Shown here piece after piece: positions 42,142 to 51,593 of a stretch of DNA of 64,000 nucleotides. Made by a program: the position numbers and the translations under genes. The stretch covers positions 1-64,000 of the forward strand of contig JALQYQ010000005.1 of NCBI GenBank assembly GCA_023262855.1, read 5' to 3'. Numbering within the stretch: position 1 is the first letter of the stretch; each line of letters starts with the position of its first letter. The notes beneath the pieces were generated by a model, which saw only the letters and a program-made list of their open reading frames with translations, searched no databases and was not told where the DNA came from. The DNA is from Crocinitomicaceae bacterium (GTDB lineage Bacteria; Bacteroidota; Bacteroidia; Flavobacteriales_D; Crocinitomicaceae).

Positions 42142-43932
42142 ATGGAACCAACGAATAACAATCCAATTAAAGGCGGCGAGTTTCTCATCCGCAAAACATT
42201 ACCTAGTGAAATTTTTATTCCTGAAGAATGGAATGAAGAGCAAATGATGATTGCACAAATGTGTGATGATTTTATTGCCCAAGAAATTTTGCCAAATCTC
42301 GATCGAATTGATAAAATGGAGGAAGGTTTGATGCCAAGTTTAATGGAAAAGGCTGGTGAATTAGGAATGTTGGGAATGACTGTTCCTGAAGAATATGGTG
42401 GAATGGGAGTTGATTTTAAAACTTCTTTATTGGCAACAGAACATTTGGGAAAAGGTTATTCTTTTTCAGTTGCTTATGGAGCCCATACCGGAATTGGAAC
42501 TTTGCCTCTACTCTATTATGGAAATGAAGAGCAGAAAGCAAAATACATCCCAAAATTAGCTTCTGGAGAGTGGAAAGCTGCATATTGCTTAACAGAACCA
42601 GGATCTGGATCTGATGCAAATTCTGGAAAAACAAAAGCAGTACTTTCAGAGGATGGTAAGCACTATATTCTAAACGGTCAAAAAATGTGGATCACGAATG
42701 GCGGATTTGCAAACTTTATGACTGTTTTTGCTAAAATTGATGATGATAAAAACCTTACAGCGTTTTTAGTTGAAGCTGATACAGAAGGAATTTCATTAAA
42801 TCCTGAAGAAAAGAAAATGGGGATTAAAGGTTCATCTACTCGCCAAGTATTCTTCAACAATGTAAAAGTTCCAGTTGAAAACATGCTTTCTGAGCGTGAA
42901 AATGGATTTAAAATTGCGATTAACATCTTAAATATTGGGCGAATTAAATTAGCAGCTGGTGTTTTAGGAGGTTCAAAAGGAGCAATAAATGACACTGTAA
43001 AATACGCAAATGAACGCGAACAATTTGGTCGTCCGATTTCAAAATATGGTGCAATTCGATACAAACTGGCTGAACAGGCAATTCGCACATTTGTTCTTGA
43101 ATCTGCAACTTATCGTGCAGGACAAAATATAGAAGATGCCATTGAAGGATTAATTGCTTCAGGAATGCCAAAAGGTCAAGCTACCTTGAAAGGTATCGAA
43201 CAATTTGCCGCAGAATGTGCGATGTTAAAAGTTGCTGGATCTGAATGTTTGGATTATGTTGTCGATGAAGCAGTTCAAATATATGGTGGAATGGGATATT
43301 CAGCAGAATCACCTGTTGAAAGAGCATATCGCGATTCTCGTATCAATCGAATTTTTGAAGGAACGAATGAAATCAATCGCATGTTAACCGTTGATATGAT
43401 TTTGCGTCGTGCATTGAAAGGTGAATTAGATTTAATGGGTCCTGCAATGAAAGTTGCTGGTGAATTAATGTCAATTCCTGAAATGGGTGATGCTCCTACA
43501 GGTGTTTTCGGAGCTGAGCACAAATACCTTGAAGGATTCAAAAAGACAATATTAATGGTTGCAGGAAGTGCCGTTCAAAAATTAATGCAAACCTTGTCCA
43601 AAGAACAAGAGGTTTTGATGAACATTGCAGACATGTCAATTATCACCTATCAAGCTGAATCTGTGTTATTACGTGTCGAAAAAATGATTGAATTAAAAGG
43701 TGAAGCAGCGTGTGAAGCACAAATTGCAATGGTAAAAACCTTCTTCTATGATGCGGCTGATAAAATTGACAAAGCTGGAAAAGATGCTTTGAATTCCTTT
43801 GCTGAAGGCGATGAATTAAAAATGATGTTGATGGGATTAAAACGATTCACAAAAACAGAACCATTTAATCCAAAAGCTGCACGACAAATAATTGCTCAAA
43901 AGATTATTGAAACAAATAAATACTGTTACTAA
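42142..43932 (+). CDS. Acyl-CoA dehydrogenase (FadE-like, long form)
   Basis: 596 residues, longer than the ~380 of short/medium-chain enzymes because of a C-terminal extension after about 430, as in FadE/very-long-chain enzymes. Signatures: CLTEPGSGSDA (FAD contact), QKMWITNGG, and the catalytic base in RIFEGTNEI. It performs the first step of beta-oxidation. Although 4 kb away from the thiolase, it carries the palindrome shared with marR, so it likely belongs to the same regulon. It ends at a very strong terminator. Confidence 0.94.
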   Translation: MEPTNNNPIKGGEFLIRKTLPSEIFIPEEWNEEQMMIAQMCDDFIAQEILPNLDRIDKMEEGLMPSLMEKAGELGMLGMTVPEEYGGMGVDFKTSLLATEHLGKGYSFSVAYGAHTGIGTLPLLYYGNEEQKAKYIPKLASGEWKAAYCLTEPGSGSDANSGKTKAVLSEDGKHYILNGQKMWITNGGFANFMTVFAKIDDDKNLTAFLVEADTEGISLNPEEKKMGIKGSSTRQVFFNNVKVPVENMLSERENGFKIAINILNIGRIKLAAGVLGGSKGAINDTVKYANEREQFGRPISKYGAIRYKLAEQAIRTFVLESATYRAGQNIEDAIEGLIASGMPKGQATLKGIEQFAAECAMLKVAGSECLDYVVDEAVQIYGGMGYSAESPVERAYRDSRINRIFEGTNEINRMLTVDMILRRALKGELDLMGPAMKVAGELMSIPEMGDAPTGVFGAEHKYLEGFKKTILMVAGSAVQKLMQTLSKEQEVLMNIADMSIITYQAESVLLRVEKMIELKGEAACEAQIAMVKTFFYDAADKIDKAGKDALNSFAEGDELKMMLMGLKRFTKTEPFNPKAARQIIAQKIIETNKYCY

Positions 43933-43933
43933 C

Positions 43934-43970
43934 AAAAAAGCGTCTGCCGTGGCAGACGCTTTTTCTTTTT
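43934..43970 (+). terminator. Terminator after the acyl-CoA dehydrogenase gene
   Basis: Perfect 13-bp stem AAAAGCGTCTGCC (43936-43948) / GGCAGACGCTTTT (43951-43963) with T-rich tail. One of the strongest in the window. Confidence 0.93.
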
Positions 43971-44002
43971 CATAAGTAAATAGTAGTAGAAACTATTGAA
44001 TG

Positions 44003-44036
44003 CAAAAAAAGACCGCTTTTGGGCGGTCTTTTTTAA
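44003..44036 (-). terminator. Terminator after the small secreted protein gene
   Basis: Stem AAAAAAGACCGC (44005-44016) / GCGGTCTTTTTT (44023-44034), U-rich on the minus strand and 7 nt past the stop at 44043. It can work in both directions. Confidence 0.88.
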
Positions 44037-44042
44037 TTCTTT

Positions 44043-44417
44043 TTATTTCAAATAGGTATTGAAGAAATCCTCAGTAATCATTGAGTTTCCATCAACAACT
44101 ACGTTCTGAACACCGCAAGATGCAAGAAAACGAGTAATAACGCGACGACCTAACTCATCGTTTGCTACCATTTTCAATTTTACCTCTTTAGTAGATTCAT
44201 TAAACTCAGTAGTGAAATAATGAACATAATATTTCGAGTTTTTCGTCACTTCTTCAGCAGTTAATGTTGAAGGCATAACAAATGTGTACACTCCGCTTTC
44301 TTTTGCTGCGGACAATTGTGTTTTTGATTGTGCTGTAGCAGAATTAGACGCATCCTGTGCAAAAGATACTGTTGAAAGTCCAATCACAGCAATTAATGAT
44401 AAGAAGAATGTTTTCAT
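44043..44417 (-). CDS. Small secreted hypothetical protein
   Basis: 124 residues, not recognised. A clear signal peptide ends near VSFAQD; the mature protein (about 103 residues) is mixed alpha/beta with one Cys (FLASCGVQ). It resembles many small exported Bacteroidetes proteins without known role. It is monocistronic with its own terminator and is transcribed divergently from rnhB. Confidence 0.75.
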   Translation of the reverse strand: MKTFFLSLIAVIGLSTVSFAQDASNSATAQSKTQLSAAKESGVYTFVMPSTLTAEEVTKNSKYYVHYFTTEFNESTKEVKLKMVANDELGRRVITRFLASCGVQNVVVDGNSMITEDFFNTYLK

Positions 44418-44491
44418 GTTTTATAATTTTAAAAAGCTAGACGAGTAAAACCAACTAAAAGTTGTATCGTCATTTGAAGGCTAATCTACAA

Positions 44492-44499
44492 TATTTTTG
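44492..44499 (+). promoter_or_regulatory. -7 box TATTTTTG of rnhB
   Basis: TAnnTTTG match 17 nt before the ATG at 44517. Confidence 0.5.
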
Positions 44500-44516
44500 C
44501 CAATTTTGTCTCAGGT

Positions 44517-45125
44517 ATGAAAAAACTTTTGCCATTTTTCGAAGAAAATAAGCTAGAAGCCGGTTGTGATGAAGCTGGAAGAGGCTGTCTAGCAGGTCCA
44601 GTGGTTGCAGCAGCAGTTATTTTACCTAAAGATTTCACACATCCTTTTTTGAATGATTCGAAACAATTAAGTGAGAAAAAAAGAGATTTACTTCGTCCAA
44701 TTATTGAATCAGAGGCCATTGCATTCGCTGTTTCATTTATCGATCCACAGGAAATTGATGAAATAAATATCTTAAAAGCAAGTTTTACAGCAATGCACAG
44801 AGCTGTTGATGCTTTAACCACAGTTCCTGAATCACTTTTAATTGATGGTAATCGTTTTATCCCCTATCCTTCCATACCTCATCATTGCATTATTAAAGGT
44901 GATGGAAAATATCTAAACATCGCGGCAGCTTCTATTTTAGCCAAAACATACCGTGATGAGTACATGAATAAAATTGCACAAGAATTTCCAAAATACGCTT
45001 GGATGCAAAACAAAGGTTATCCAACAAAAGCTCATAGAGAAGCGATTCAAAAATTTGGACCTACAAAATACCACCGTATGACTTTCACTTTGTTGGCACC
45101 CGAACAATTAAGTTTATTCGATTAA
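44517..45125 (+). CDS. rnhB: Ribonuclease HII
   Basis: 202 residues. The catalytic acids are visible in [13 protein letters not shown] (near residue 18) and LLIDGNRF, with SILAKTYRD and [10 protein letters not shown] also typical. It cleaves RNA in RNA-DNA hybrids and removes single ribonucleotides from DNA in the cytoplasm. The gene is short of nothing and stands alone. Confidence 0.97.
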   Translation: MKKLLPFFEENKLEAGCDEAGRGCLAGPVVAAAVILPKDFTHPFLNDSKQLSEKKRDLLRPIIESEAIAFAVSFIDPQEIDEINILKASFTAMHRAVDALTTVPESLLIDGNRFIPYPSIPHHCIIKGDGKYLNIAAASILAKTYRDEYMNKIAQEFPKYAWMQNKGYPTKAHREAIQKFGPTKYHRMTFTLLAPEQLSLFD

Positions 45126-45181
45126 ACATTTGGTTGTTCATTTTTAAACTTTAGACGCGCATTCGACATTCATCTTTGCCA

Positions 45182-45189
45182 TAATTTTG
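45182..45189 (+). promoter_or_regulatory. -7 box TAATTTTG of the 724-residue protein gene
   Basis: TAnnTTTG match 16 nt before the ATG at 45206. Confidence 0.45.
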
Positions 45190-45205
45190 AACAAACTCAA
45201 AAGTT

Positions 45206-47380
45206 ATGTTTGCTCGTTATTTTTTTATTGTTCTAGCGCTTATCAGTTGTGCATGGATTGGATATGTTGCGATGGATCTCGTAAATAAAAAAGAAGCTTA
45301 TCAACCATCCTCATTATTCGGTAAAGAAGATGAACGTTTGTTGGTAATTCATCGTTTACAAGAGTTTGAATGGGAAGATTATCATTTCGAAACATCGCAA
45401 AAAAACAAAACAATTTTAGGTGAATTATTTGGAAATGGATTAGAATTCAAAGCTGTCTACATTAGTGCCAAACGCAATCATTTCTTGATTGAATCACCTG
45501 TTAATTGGACAATGAATGAGCTTACACGAATATTAAATCAAGCCAATATTCCTTTTGAAAAAGCATCTTTTAAGTCATTAAAGGCGAATGGATACACATT
45601 TAAATTTGTAAAAAACTACTTGTATTGTTTTGATCAAGATTACGCTACAACAACAATCGAAAATTGGATCAAACATGACAAAAAATCCTCTGCGTCCATT
45701 TTAACTCTTTCGGACAAATTTGCAATTACAGAAATATACAGGACTTCAAACAACACAATTGAATTCAATACAACGAATGACGAACACATTAAAGGAAGAG
45801 AAATAAATGATTTTGAACTCTTTTCAACAGCGGTTCCAAGCGAATTAAATAGTTATCATTTTTATGAAAAGGAATACCTAGCTTGTATTGACCCTATTTT
45901 CAAAAAAAATCCAATGTATACGTGGTTAGACAAAGGGTTTGTTGAAATTGAATTTAAAGGAGAAAAAGTTTTAATTACGGACTTTGATGCTGGTCAAGAA
46001 CCTTTGAATGTGTTATATGATTTTAAAAATGAGCAAACGGAAAATGATTCTCATGACCATTTTTCAGGAATTAAATTAACCAAGGACTTCCCAAAAAACA
46101 CTTCAACAGGTTTTCACGTATACCCGATGAATGGTTTTGTGGTTATTTCTGAAAGTCAATCGATATGTGAAGATGTGGTTGCGGCAAATAAATTAGAAAA
46201 AACACTCGCTACAGATGAAAAAACGAGTGATGCATTGTATTCAAATTTACCAAAAAGAGTTTCAGAAAGAAATGTTTCCAAAAGCCAAAAATATAGTAAG
46301 ACAATTTACAAAACGAGAATCTTAGAAACGCACCTTCCTTTAAAATCTGAATCAGCAGATATTGAGGGTGAAAAAGAAGATGAAACTCCTTCAATTACGA
46401 TGGATACGGACGGATTTGTGGAAGACTTCATTGCATTTAATGGTGGTGGTAATATTGTTTCGTTAACGAAAGACGGAAGATTAAAATCTTTTCAAAACGG
46501 AAAAGCTGTTTGGTCAAAATTGGTAAGTGGTCGAATGGTTGGAAAAATTCAACAAATTATGGATGGTAAAACCTTTGTTATCACCTGCAGTAATTCAATT
46601 CATGTTCTGGATATTCAAGGGAATTACAAATTTGGCGGAATCATTAATATTGCTTCAAAACCTGCAACTCAAGCGGCTCACTTCTATCGCTACAAAGGCA
46701 GAGAGTTTTTAGTTTATCCAACTAGAAACGGAGAGATTGTTACCTTAAATGCTGATGGCAAGCAACATTCTGTTTTTAATGCAAATATTTCAGACATTTC
46801 AGCTGATGTTGATTCTTGGATCAGTCAAAATAAACTTTTTTATGGCGTTAAAAACTCTTCGACTTTTAAAATGATTGATGCAGAAAAACGCAAAGAATAC
46901 CGCAGTTTTTCAATTCCTTTAGAAAGTCAATCAATTCCAACGTCAAACGAGCTCATTCAATTTGCAAAAGAAGATGGTAAGCTAATTTCCTTCAATCAAA
47001 AAGGTGTAAAAACAACTTATAACACTTCAATTTCAGGAACCTTATTTAAAATTTACGATAATCTATTGACTAATTATTTGTGTGCAATTCAGGCAAATCA
47101 AGTTCAACTGCTATCTAACAAAGGTGATCAGTTAATAAATTTAAAAGTAGATTTCACTACAATTGACGGTGTGAGTATTACAACCATTAATTCAAGAAGT
47201 TACATATCAATTATTGATGGTTTAGAGAATAATGTATATTTGTACGACTTAAACGGACGAAAAATTCCTCATACAAAGTTAGAGGGTAGTAAAAAGTGTG
47301 TTTTGTCTTCTCAGGGCAATCATCTTATTCTTACTTCGATAATTGAGAATTACATCGTTCAATATGAAATTAATTTATAA
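45206..47380 (+). CDS. Large membrane-anchored protein with propeller-like C-terminal half
   Basis: 724 residues, not recognised as a named family. One N-terminal helix (about 5-24) acts as signal anchor. Residues ~25-330 are mixed alpha/beta; a charged linker (about 330-395, rich in Glu/Lys/Ser) follows; the rest (about 400-724) shows repeated strand patterns such as NIVSLTKDGRLKSFQNGKAV, HVLDIQGNYKFG and NNVYLYDLNGRKIP, like a WD40/PQQ-type beta-propeller. It ends 11 nt before the DUF5723-OmpA gene, so the two likely form an envelope complex. Confidence 0.75.
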   Translation: MFARYFFIVLALISCAWIGYVAMDLVNKKEAYQPSSLFGKEDERLLVIHRLQEFEWEDYHFETSQKNKTILGELFGNGLEFKAVYISAKRNHFLIESPVNWTMNELTRILNQANIPFEKASFKSLKANGYTFKFVKNYLYCFDQDYATTTIENWIKHDKKSSASILTLSDKFAITEIYRTSNNTIEFNTTNDEHIKGREINDFELFSTAVPSELNSYHFYEKEYLACIDPIFKKNPMYTWLDKGFVEIEFKGEKVLITDFDAGQEPLNVLYDFKNEQTENDSHDHFSGIKLTKDFPKNTSTGFHVYPMNGFVVISESQSICEDVVAANKLEKTLATDEKTSDALYSNLPKRVSERNVSKSQKYSKTIYKTRILETHLPLKSESADIEGEKEDETPSITMDTDGFVEDFIAFNGGGNIVSLTKDGRLKSFQNGKAVWSKLVSGRMVGKIQQIMDGKTFVITCSNSIHVLDIQGNYKFGGIINIASKPATQAAHFYRYKGREFLVYPTRNGEIVTLNADGKQHSVFNANISDISADVDSWISQNKLFYGVKNSSTFKMIDAEKRKEYRSFSIPLESQSIPTSNELIQFAKEDGKLISFNQKGVKTTYNTSISGTLFKIYDNLLTNYLCAIQANQVQLLSNKGDQLINLKVDFTTIDGVSITTINSRSYISIIDGLENNVYLYDLNGRKIPHTKLEGSKKCVLSSQGNHLILTSIIENYIVQYEINL

Positions 47381-47391
47381 GCTACGAAAAA

Positions 47392-49908
47392 ATGAAAACC
47401 ATTCAAAAAGTAATTCTATTTTTTAGTATCTGTTTCTCCCTATCCCTTTCTGCCCAAAATTATCTTGGGGTTCAAAGTAGTAATTATGCGGGTGTAATGG
47501 CAACAGATATTCAACCTGCAAGTTTTGTTGATAGTCGATTTGTTTTTGACTTGAACCTTGCGAGTTTCAATTTCAACTTGTATAACAATGCAATGGCATT
47601 TGACACGAAAGACATGCCTAAATGGTGGACTAAATCTTTTTTAGACACAGCAATTTACAGCAGTTGGGCAAAACCTGATTCAACATTTATGGATCGTTAT
47701 GTAATCCGCAGATATGATTCTAATTCAACAAAATTATTGGGTATTTATACCAATACACAGGTTGATGTTTTGAATTTTATGTTCCACATCAAACCAACAA
47801 TTGCCGTTGGTTTTTCTGCAAAAATGCGCTCAATTACAAACATTGATAATGTTGATCCAAAATTGGCTGTTTTGGCTGAGAATGCATTGGATTATTCAGC
47901 TCTTTGGAATTTGCAGCTAAATGAAGAATTGCTTTCGGTGAATCATTTAACTTGGTTAGAATACGGCATTAACTACGCTCAAGTATTGAAAGATGACGGC
48001 GAGCATTTTATGAAAGTTGGAGGTCGTGCCAAATATTTATCAGGTTTAGCAGCTGGCTATTTATGGACGGATGATTTTCAATATAATTTAAAAAATGCTG
48101 ATAGTTCTTATGCTTTACAAGGTAGCTTTGATTACGGATACTCAGGCAATATCGACGGATACGCTAATGGTTCTGCTTCAGGAATGCCAAAACAAGCATC
48201 AAAATTTGGTTTAGGTTTGGATTTAGGTTTCGTTTATGAATGGAGACCTGATTGGAAAGAATACAAATACGATATGGATGGCGAAACCAATTTATGGAGA
48301 CGCGACCAAGAAAAATACAAAATTCGCGCTGGTGTTTCATTAGTTGATTTAGGCGGCATGAAATTTCAAAAAGGTGGATTGAGTAGAGATTTCTCTGTTA
48401 ATTCAAAAAGTTTATTCAATCTACATGTATTTGACCAAGATACTTCGTTAGCAGATATGGATGCAACAATAGACAGCTTAATTACTGCATCACCAGATTG
48501 GACTGCGAACCAAGATCCAGCTTCAACTTTCTTCATGAAAACACCAACGGCATTGAGTATTCAATTCGATTACCACATTTGGAAATGGTTCTATGTAAAC
48601 ACAACTGGAATGGTGAATTTACTTTCGAAAAAGAGTGGTAATCACGTACACGTTGCCAATCAATGGTCAATTACTCCAAGTTTTGATCATGCATGGTTTG
48701 GTTTACATGTGCCAGTTTCTATTAATTCATATTCTGGATTTAAAGCTGGTATCGCCACAAGACTTGGTCCATTAACGGTAGGTATGACTGACTTTAAAAC
48801 ACTTTTCGCTACAGGTCAAGTGAGAGGAGCTGAATTTTTTGCTGGACTTCGTGTACCAGTTCTTTATTCTCACCCATCAGATGTTGACGGTGATAAAGTA
48901 TCTGACAAATTAGATGAATGTGAAGTTGTTCCAGGTGTATGGGCATTTAAAGGTTGTCCTGATACTGATGGCGATGGAATCAAAGATTTGGAGGATTTGT
49001 GTCCACAAGAAGCTGGATTAGTTGAATTTAAAGGTTGTCCAGACAAAGACGGTGACAAAATTCCAGACAAGGATGATTTGTGTCCTGATTTAGCTGGTGA
49101 TATTAAATTTAAAGGATGTCCAGACCGTGATAATGACAGCATTATCGATCCAAAAGATGATTGTCCAGATACTCCAGGAATTCCGGCATTCAATGGTTGT
49201 CCTGACACAGATGGTGACGGAATCAAAGATGACGAAGATGCTTGTCCTGAAGTACCAGGCCCTCTTGTGAACCAAGGATGTCCAGATACAGATAATGATG
49301 GAATTTTTGACTTCTTGGACGGCTGTCCTGAAACGTATGGTCCAAAAGAAAACAAAGGTTGTCCATGGCCAGACACAGATAATGATGGACTATTAGACAA
49401 AGATGATGAATGTCCGTATCTAGCAGGTCCAATCAAAAACAAAGGTTGTCCTTACCAAGACACAGATAACGATGGAGTATTAGATAAAGATGATGATTGT
49501 CCAAATACTGCCGGACCAGCATCGAACAAAGGTTGTCCTGTTATTGAGAAAGAAGTAGAAGAAATCTTAAAAACTGCATTTGATAACCTTGAATTTGAAA
49601 CAGGAAAAGACATTATCAAGCAAGCTTCATTACCATCATTAGCTGAATTAGCGGAAGTATTGAAGAAAAAATCAGCTTGGGGTCTACAAATTTCTGGACA
49701 CACTGATAATGTCGGAGATGATCAGAAAAACTTGATTTTATCTAAAAAACGTGCTGAGGCTGTAAAAGCATTCATGGTTTCTCAAGGAATCGATGCTTCT
49801 CGATTAAGCACACTGTACTTCGGTGAGACAATGCCAATTGCATCAAATGACACACCTGAAGGACGTCAGAAAAATAGACGTGTTGAAATGAAAATTATTT
49901 TCAAATAA
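47392..49908 (+). CDS. DUF5723-OmpA protein with thrombospondin type 3 repeats
   Basis: 838 residues. Signal peptide (to LSAQN), then a ~470-residue DUF5723-like beta-barrel region (YLGVQSSNYAGVMATDIQPA), then eight calcium-type thrombospondin type 3 repeats (about 498-717, units of the form DTDGDGIKDLEDLCP ending in KGCP), and a C-terminal OmpA domain (FETGKDIIKQASL, ISGHTDNVGDDQ, KNRRVEMKIIF). The repeats form a stiff Ca2+-binding spacer between barrel and peptidoglycan-binding domain. It is co-directional with the propeller-like protein and ends at a terminator. Confidence 0.88.
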   Translation: MKTIQKVILFFSICFSLSLSAQNYLGVQSSNYAGVMATDIQPASFVDSRFVFDLNLASFNFNLYNNAMAFDTKDMPKWWTKSFLDTAIYSSWAKPDSTFMDRYVIRRYDSNSTKLLGIYTNTQVDVLNFMFHIKPTIAVGFSAKMRSITNIDNVDPKLAVLAENALDYSALWNLQLNEELLSVNHLTWLEYGINYAQVLKDDGEHFMKVGGRAKYLSGLAAGYLWTDDFQYNLKNADSSYALQGSFDYGYSGNIDGYANGSASGMPKQASKFGLGLDLGFVYEWRPDWKEYKYDMDGETNLWRRDQEKYKIRAGVSLVDLGGMKFQKGGLSRDFSVNSKSLFNLHVFDQDTSLADMDATIDSLITASPDWTANQDPASTFFMKTPTALSIQFDYHIWKWFYVNTTGMVNLLSKKSGNHVHVANQWSITPSFDHAWFGLHVPVSINSYSGFKAGIATRLGPLTVGMTDFKTLFATGQVRGAEFFAGLRVPVLYSHPSDVDGDKVSDKLDECEVVPGVWAFKGCPDTDGDGIKDLEDLCPQEAGLVEFKGCPDKDGDKIPDKDDLCPDLAGDIKFKGCPDRDNDSIIDPKDDCPDTPGIPAFNGCPDTDGDGIKDDEDACPEVPGPLVNQGCPDTDNDGIFDFLDGCPETYGPKENKGCPWPDTDNDGLLDKDDECPYLAGPIKNKGCPYQDTDNDGVLDKDDDCPNTAGPASNKGCPVIEKEVEEILKTAFDNLEFETGKDIIKQASLPSLAELAEVLKKKSAWGLQISGHTDNVGDDQKNLILSKKRAEAVKAFMVSQGIDASRLSTLYFGETMPIASNDTPEGRQKNRRVEMKIIFK

Positions 49909-49924
49909 GCATAATTGCTCTAGG

Positions 49925-49956
49925 AAAAGGGTCAGCGTAAGTTGACCCTTTTTTTG
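49925..49956 (+). terminator. Terminator after the DUF5723-OmpA gene
   Basis: AAGGGTCA (49927-49934) / TGACCCTT (49943-49950) then a T run. The -33 TTG of the lnt promoter lies in the end of this T tract. Confidence 0.88.
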
Positions 49957-49983
49957 TGCATGTAGATTTTTAAAGTAAATTTG
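49954..49983 (+). promoter_or_regulatory. Promoter of lnt
   Basis: TTG (49954-49956), 19-nt spacer, TAAATTTG (49976-49983), then 4 nt to the ATG. It is a textbook flavobacterial promoter and implies a leaderless mRNA. Confidence 0.75.
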
Positions 49984-49987
49984 AGTC

Positions 49988-51592
49988 ATGTTAAAAATTA
50001 CTCGTCCACAACGTTATTTATTGAGTATTCTTTCAGGAATATTGATGGTACTATCGTTTCCATATACTGGTAGTCTAACACCACTGATTTTTATTTCTTG
50101 GATTCCCTTATTGTTAATTGAGCGTACAATTTCCACTAATAATTATCGATCTGGAAAGGTCTTCGTACATGCTTATATTACTTTTTTAATTTATAATATT
50201 GGAACAACATGGTGGATTTGGAATGCTAGCGCTGGAGGTGCGTTAATGGCCTTTATTTTGAATGCGCTCTTAATGGCGATTGCATTTTATCTGTTTCATT
50301 TCATTAAGAAAAAACTGGGCAAAAAAGTTGGTTACATTGTGCTACCGCTCGTTTGGATTGGCTTCGAATACCTTCATTACTATTGGGAATTATCTTGGCC
50401 ATGGTTGAGTCTTGGAAACGCCTTTTCAATTCGAACAACATGGATTCAATGGTATGAATTTACAGGTTCGTTAGGAGGAACTTTATGGGTGCTTTCAATG
50501 AACATCATGCTTACGCTTATTGTTGAACAACATCTATTTAAGAAGCAACCTTTAACGTCAACTAAAACACTTTTGATCAGTGCTTCCCTTACATTAATTT
50601 GTCCATTGGTCATTTCAGCTTACTTATATTCTTCTTACTCGGAAGAAAATCGGCCAATTGAAGTTGTTTTATTACAGCCTAATATCGACCCATACAACGA
50701 AAAATTCTCTGCCTCTTTAGAAAGCCAGCTTACCAAAATGTTTGATTTAGCGGATCGTAAAGTCACTTCCAATACTTCAATTGTTATTGCCCCCGAGACA
50801 GCAATAAGTTGGAGCTTTTATGAAGAAGACCTGAGTCGTTTACCGTTCTATAATATGCTTCTTACAAGAAAAGGTAAGTGGAAAAATGCATCATTATTAA
50901 CCGGTGCAAGTACAGTTCGTTTTTTCGAAACTAAGCATTCTCGAGCAAGTCAACCGATGGAAGGCGGCCCAGGATTTGTTGAAAGTTACAACAGCTCAAT
51001 GTTGATCGATGAAAATAATGAAACAACCTTTTTACATAAATCAAAATTAGTTTTGGGAGTTGAAAAATTACCTTTTTCAGATTGGTTTCCATTCTTAGAG
51101 CAGTTATCCATTGAAAATGGTGGAACTTCCGGAACTTTAGGAATCGAAGAAGAACCTCAAGTATTAAAAACCAACAATTTCGTTTTCGCTCCTTTGATTT
51201 GTTATGAATCAATCTATGGTGAATTCAATTCTGAACAGATCAAAAAGGGCGCAGAAGTAATCTTTGTTATTACCAATGATGGTTGGTGGGGAGATACACC
51301 TGGCTATAAACAACACATGAGTTTTTCGAGAATCAGAGCCATTGAAAACAGAAGGTCTGTGGCACGATCTGCGAATACAGGAACAAGCTGCATTATCAAT
51401 CAACGAGGGGATGTTGTTCAGCAAACAGAATATTGGAAAGAATCTGCCATTAATGGTAAAGTAAATTTAAATAAAAACATTACCATTTACAGTTCCACGG
51501 GGGACTTACTCGGAAAAACGTTTACAATAATGGCTGGTTTACTGGTTCTTTTATCGCTGATTAAATCAATTAAACCATTAACAACCAAATAG
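49988..51592 (+). CDS. lnt: Apolipoprotein N-acyltransferase
   Basis: 534 residues. About six membrane helices (to ~215) and a periplasmic nitrilase domain with the catalytic triad Glu270 (APETA), Lys351 (HKSKLVLGVE) and Cys405 (LICYES), and a final C-terminal helix. The usual LVPFGE next to the Lys reads LVLGVE, as in some Bacteroidetes. Lnt adds the third acyl chain to lipoproteins at the inner membrane. The stop is separated from the convergent gene by a single base. Confidence 0.94.
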   Translation: MLKITRPQRYLLSILSGILMVLSFPYTGSLTPLIFISWIPLLLIERTISTNNYRSGKVFVHAYITFLIYNIGTTWWIWNASAGGALMAFILNALLMAIAFYLFHFIKKKLGKKVGYIVLPLVWIGFEYLHYYWELSWPWLSLGNAFSIRTTWIQWYEFTGSLGGTLWVLSMNIMLTLIVEQHLFKKQPLTSTKTLLISASLTLICPLVISAYLYSSYSEENRPIEVVLLQPNIDPYNEKFSASLESQLTKMFDLADRKVTSNTSIVIAPETAISWSFYEEDLSRLPFYNMLLTRKGKWKNASLLTGASTVRFFETKHSRASQPMEGGPGFVESYNSSMLIDENNETTFLHKSKLVLGVEKLPFSDWFPFLEQLSIENGGTSGTLGIEEEPQVLKTNNFVFAPLICYESIYGEFNSEQIKKGAEVIFVITNDGWWGDTPGYKQHMSFSRIRAIENRRSVARSANTGTSCIINQRGDVVQQTEYWKESAINGKVNLNKNITIYSSTGDLLGKTFTIMAGLLVLLSLIKSIKPLTTK

Positions 51593-51593
51593 A

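Noticed and set aside
42678-43088. 136-codon minus-strand open frame
   Set aside because: It lies inside the intact acyl-CoA dehydrogenase gene and has no recognisable protein character.
48870-49442. A 190-codon minus-strand open frame and repeated DNA in this region
   Set aside because: It is the antisense shadow of the eight thrombospondin type 3 repeats of the DUF5723-OmpA gene; the periodicity comes from the repeated protein, not from a CRISPR or separate gene.
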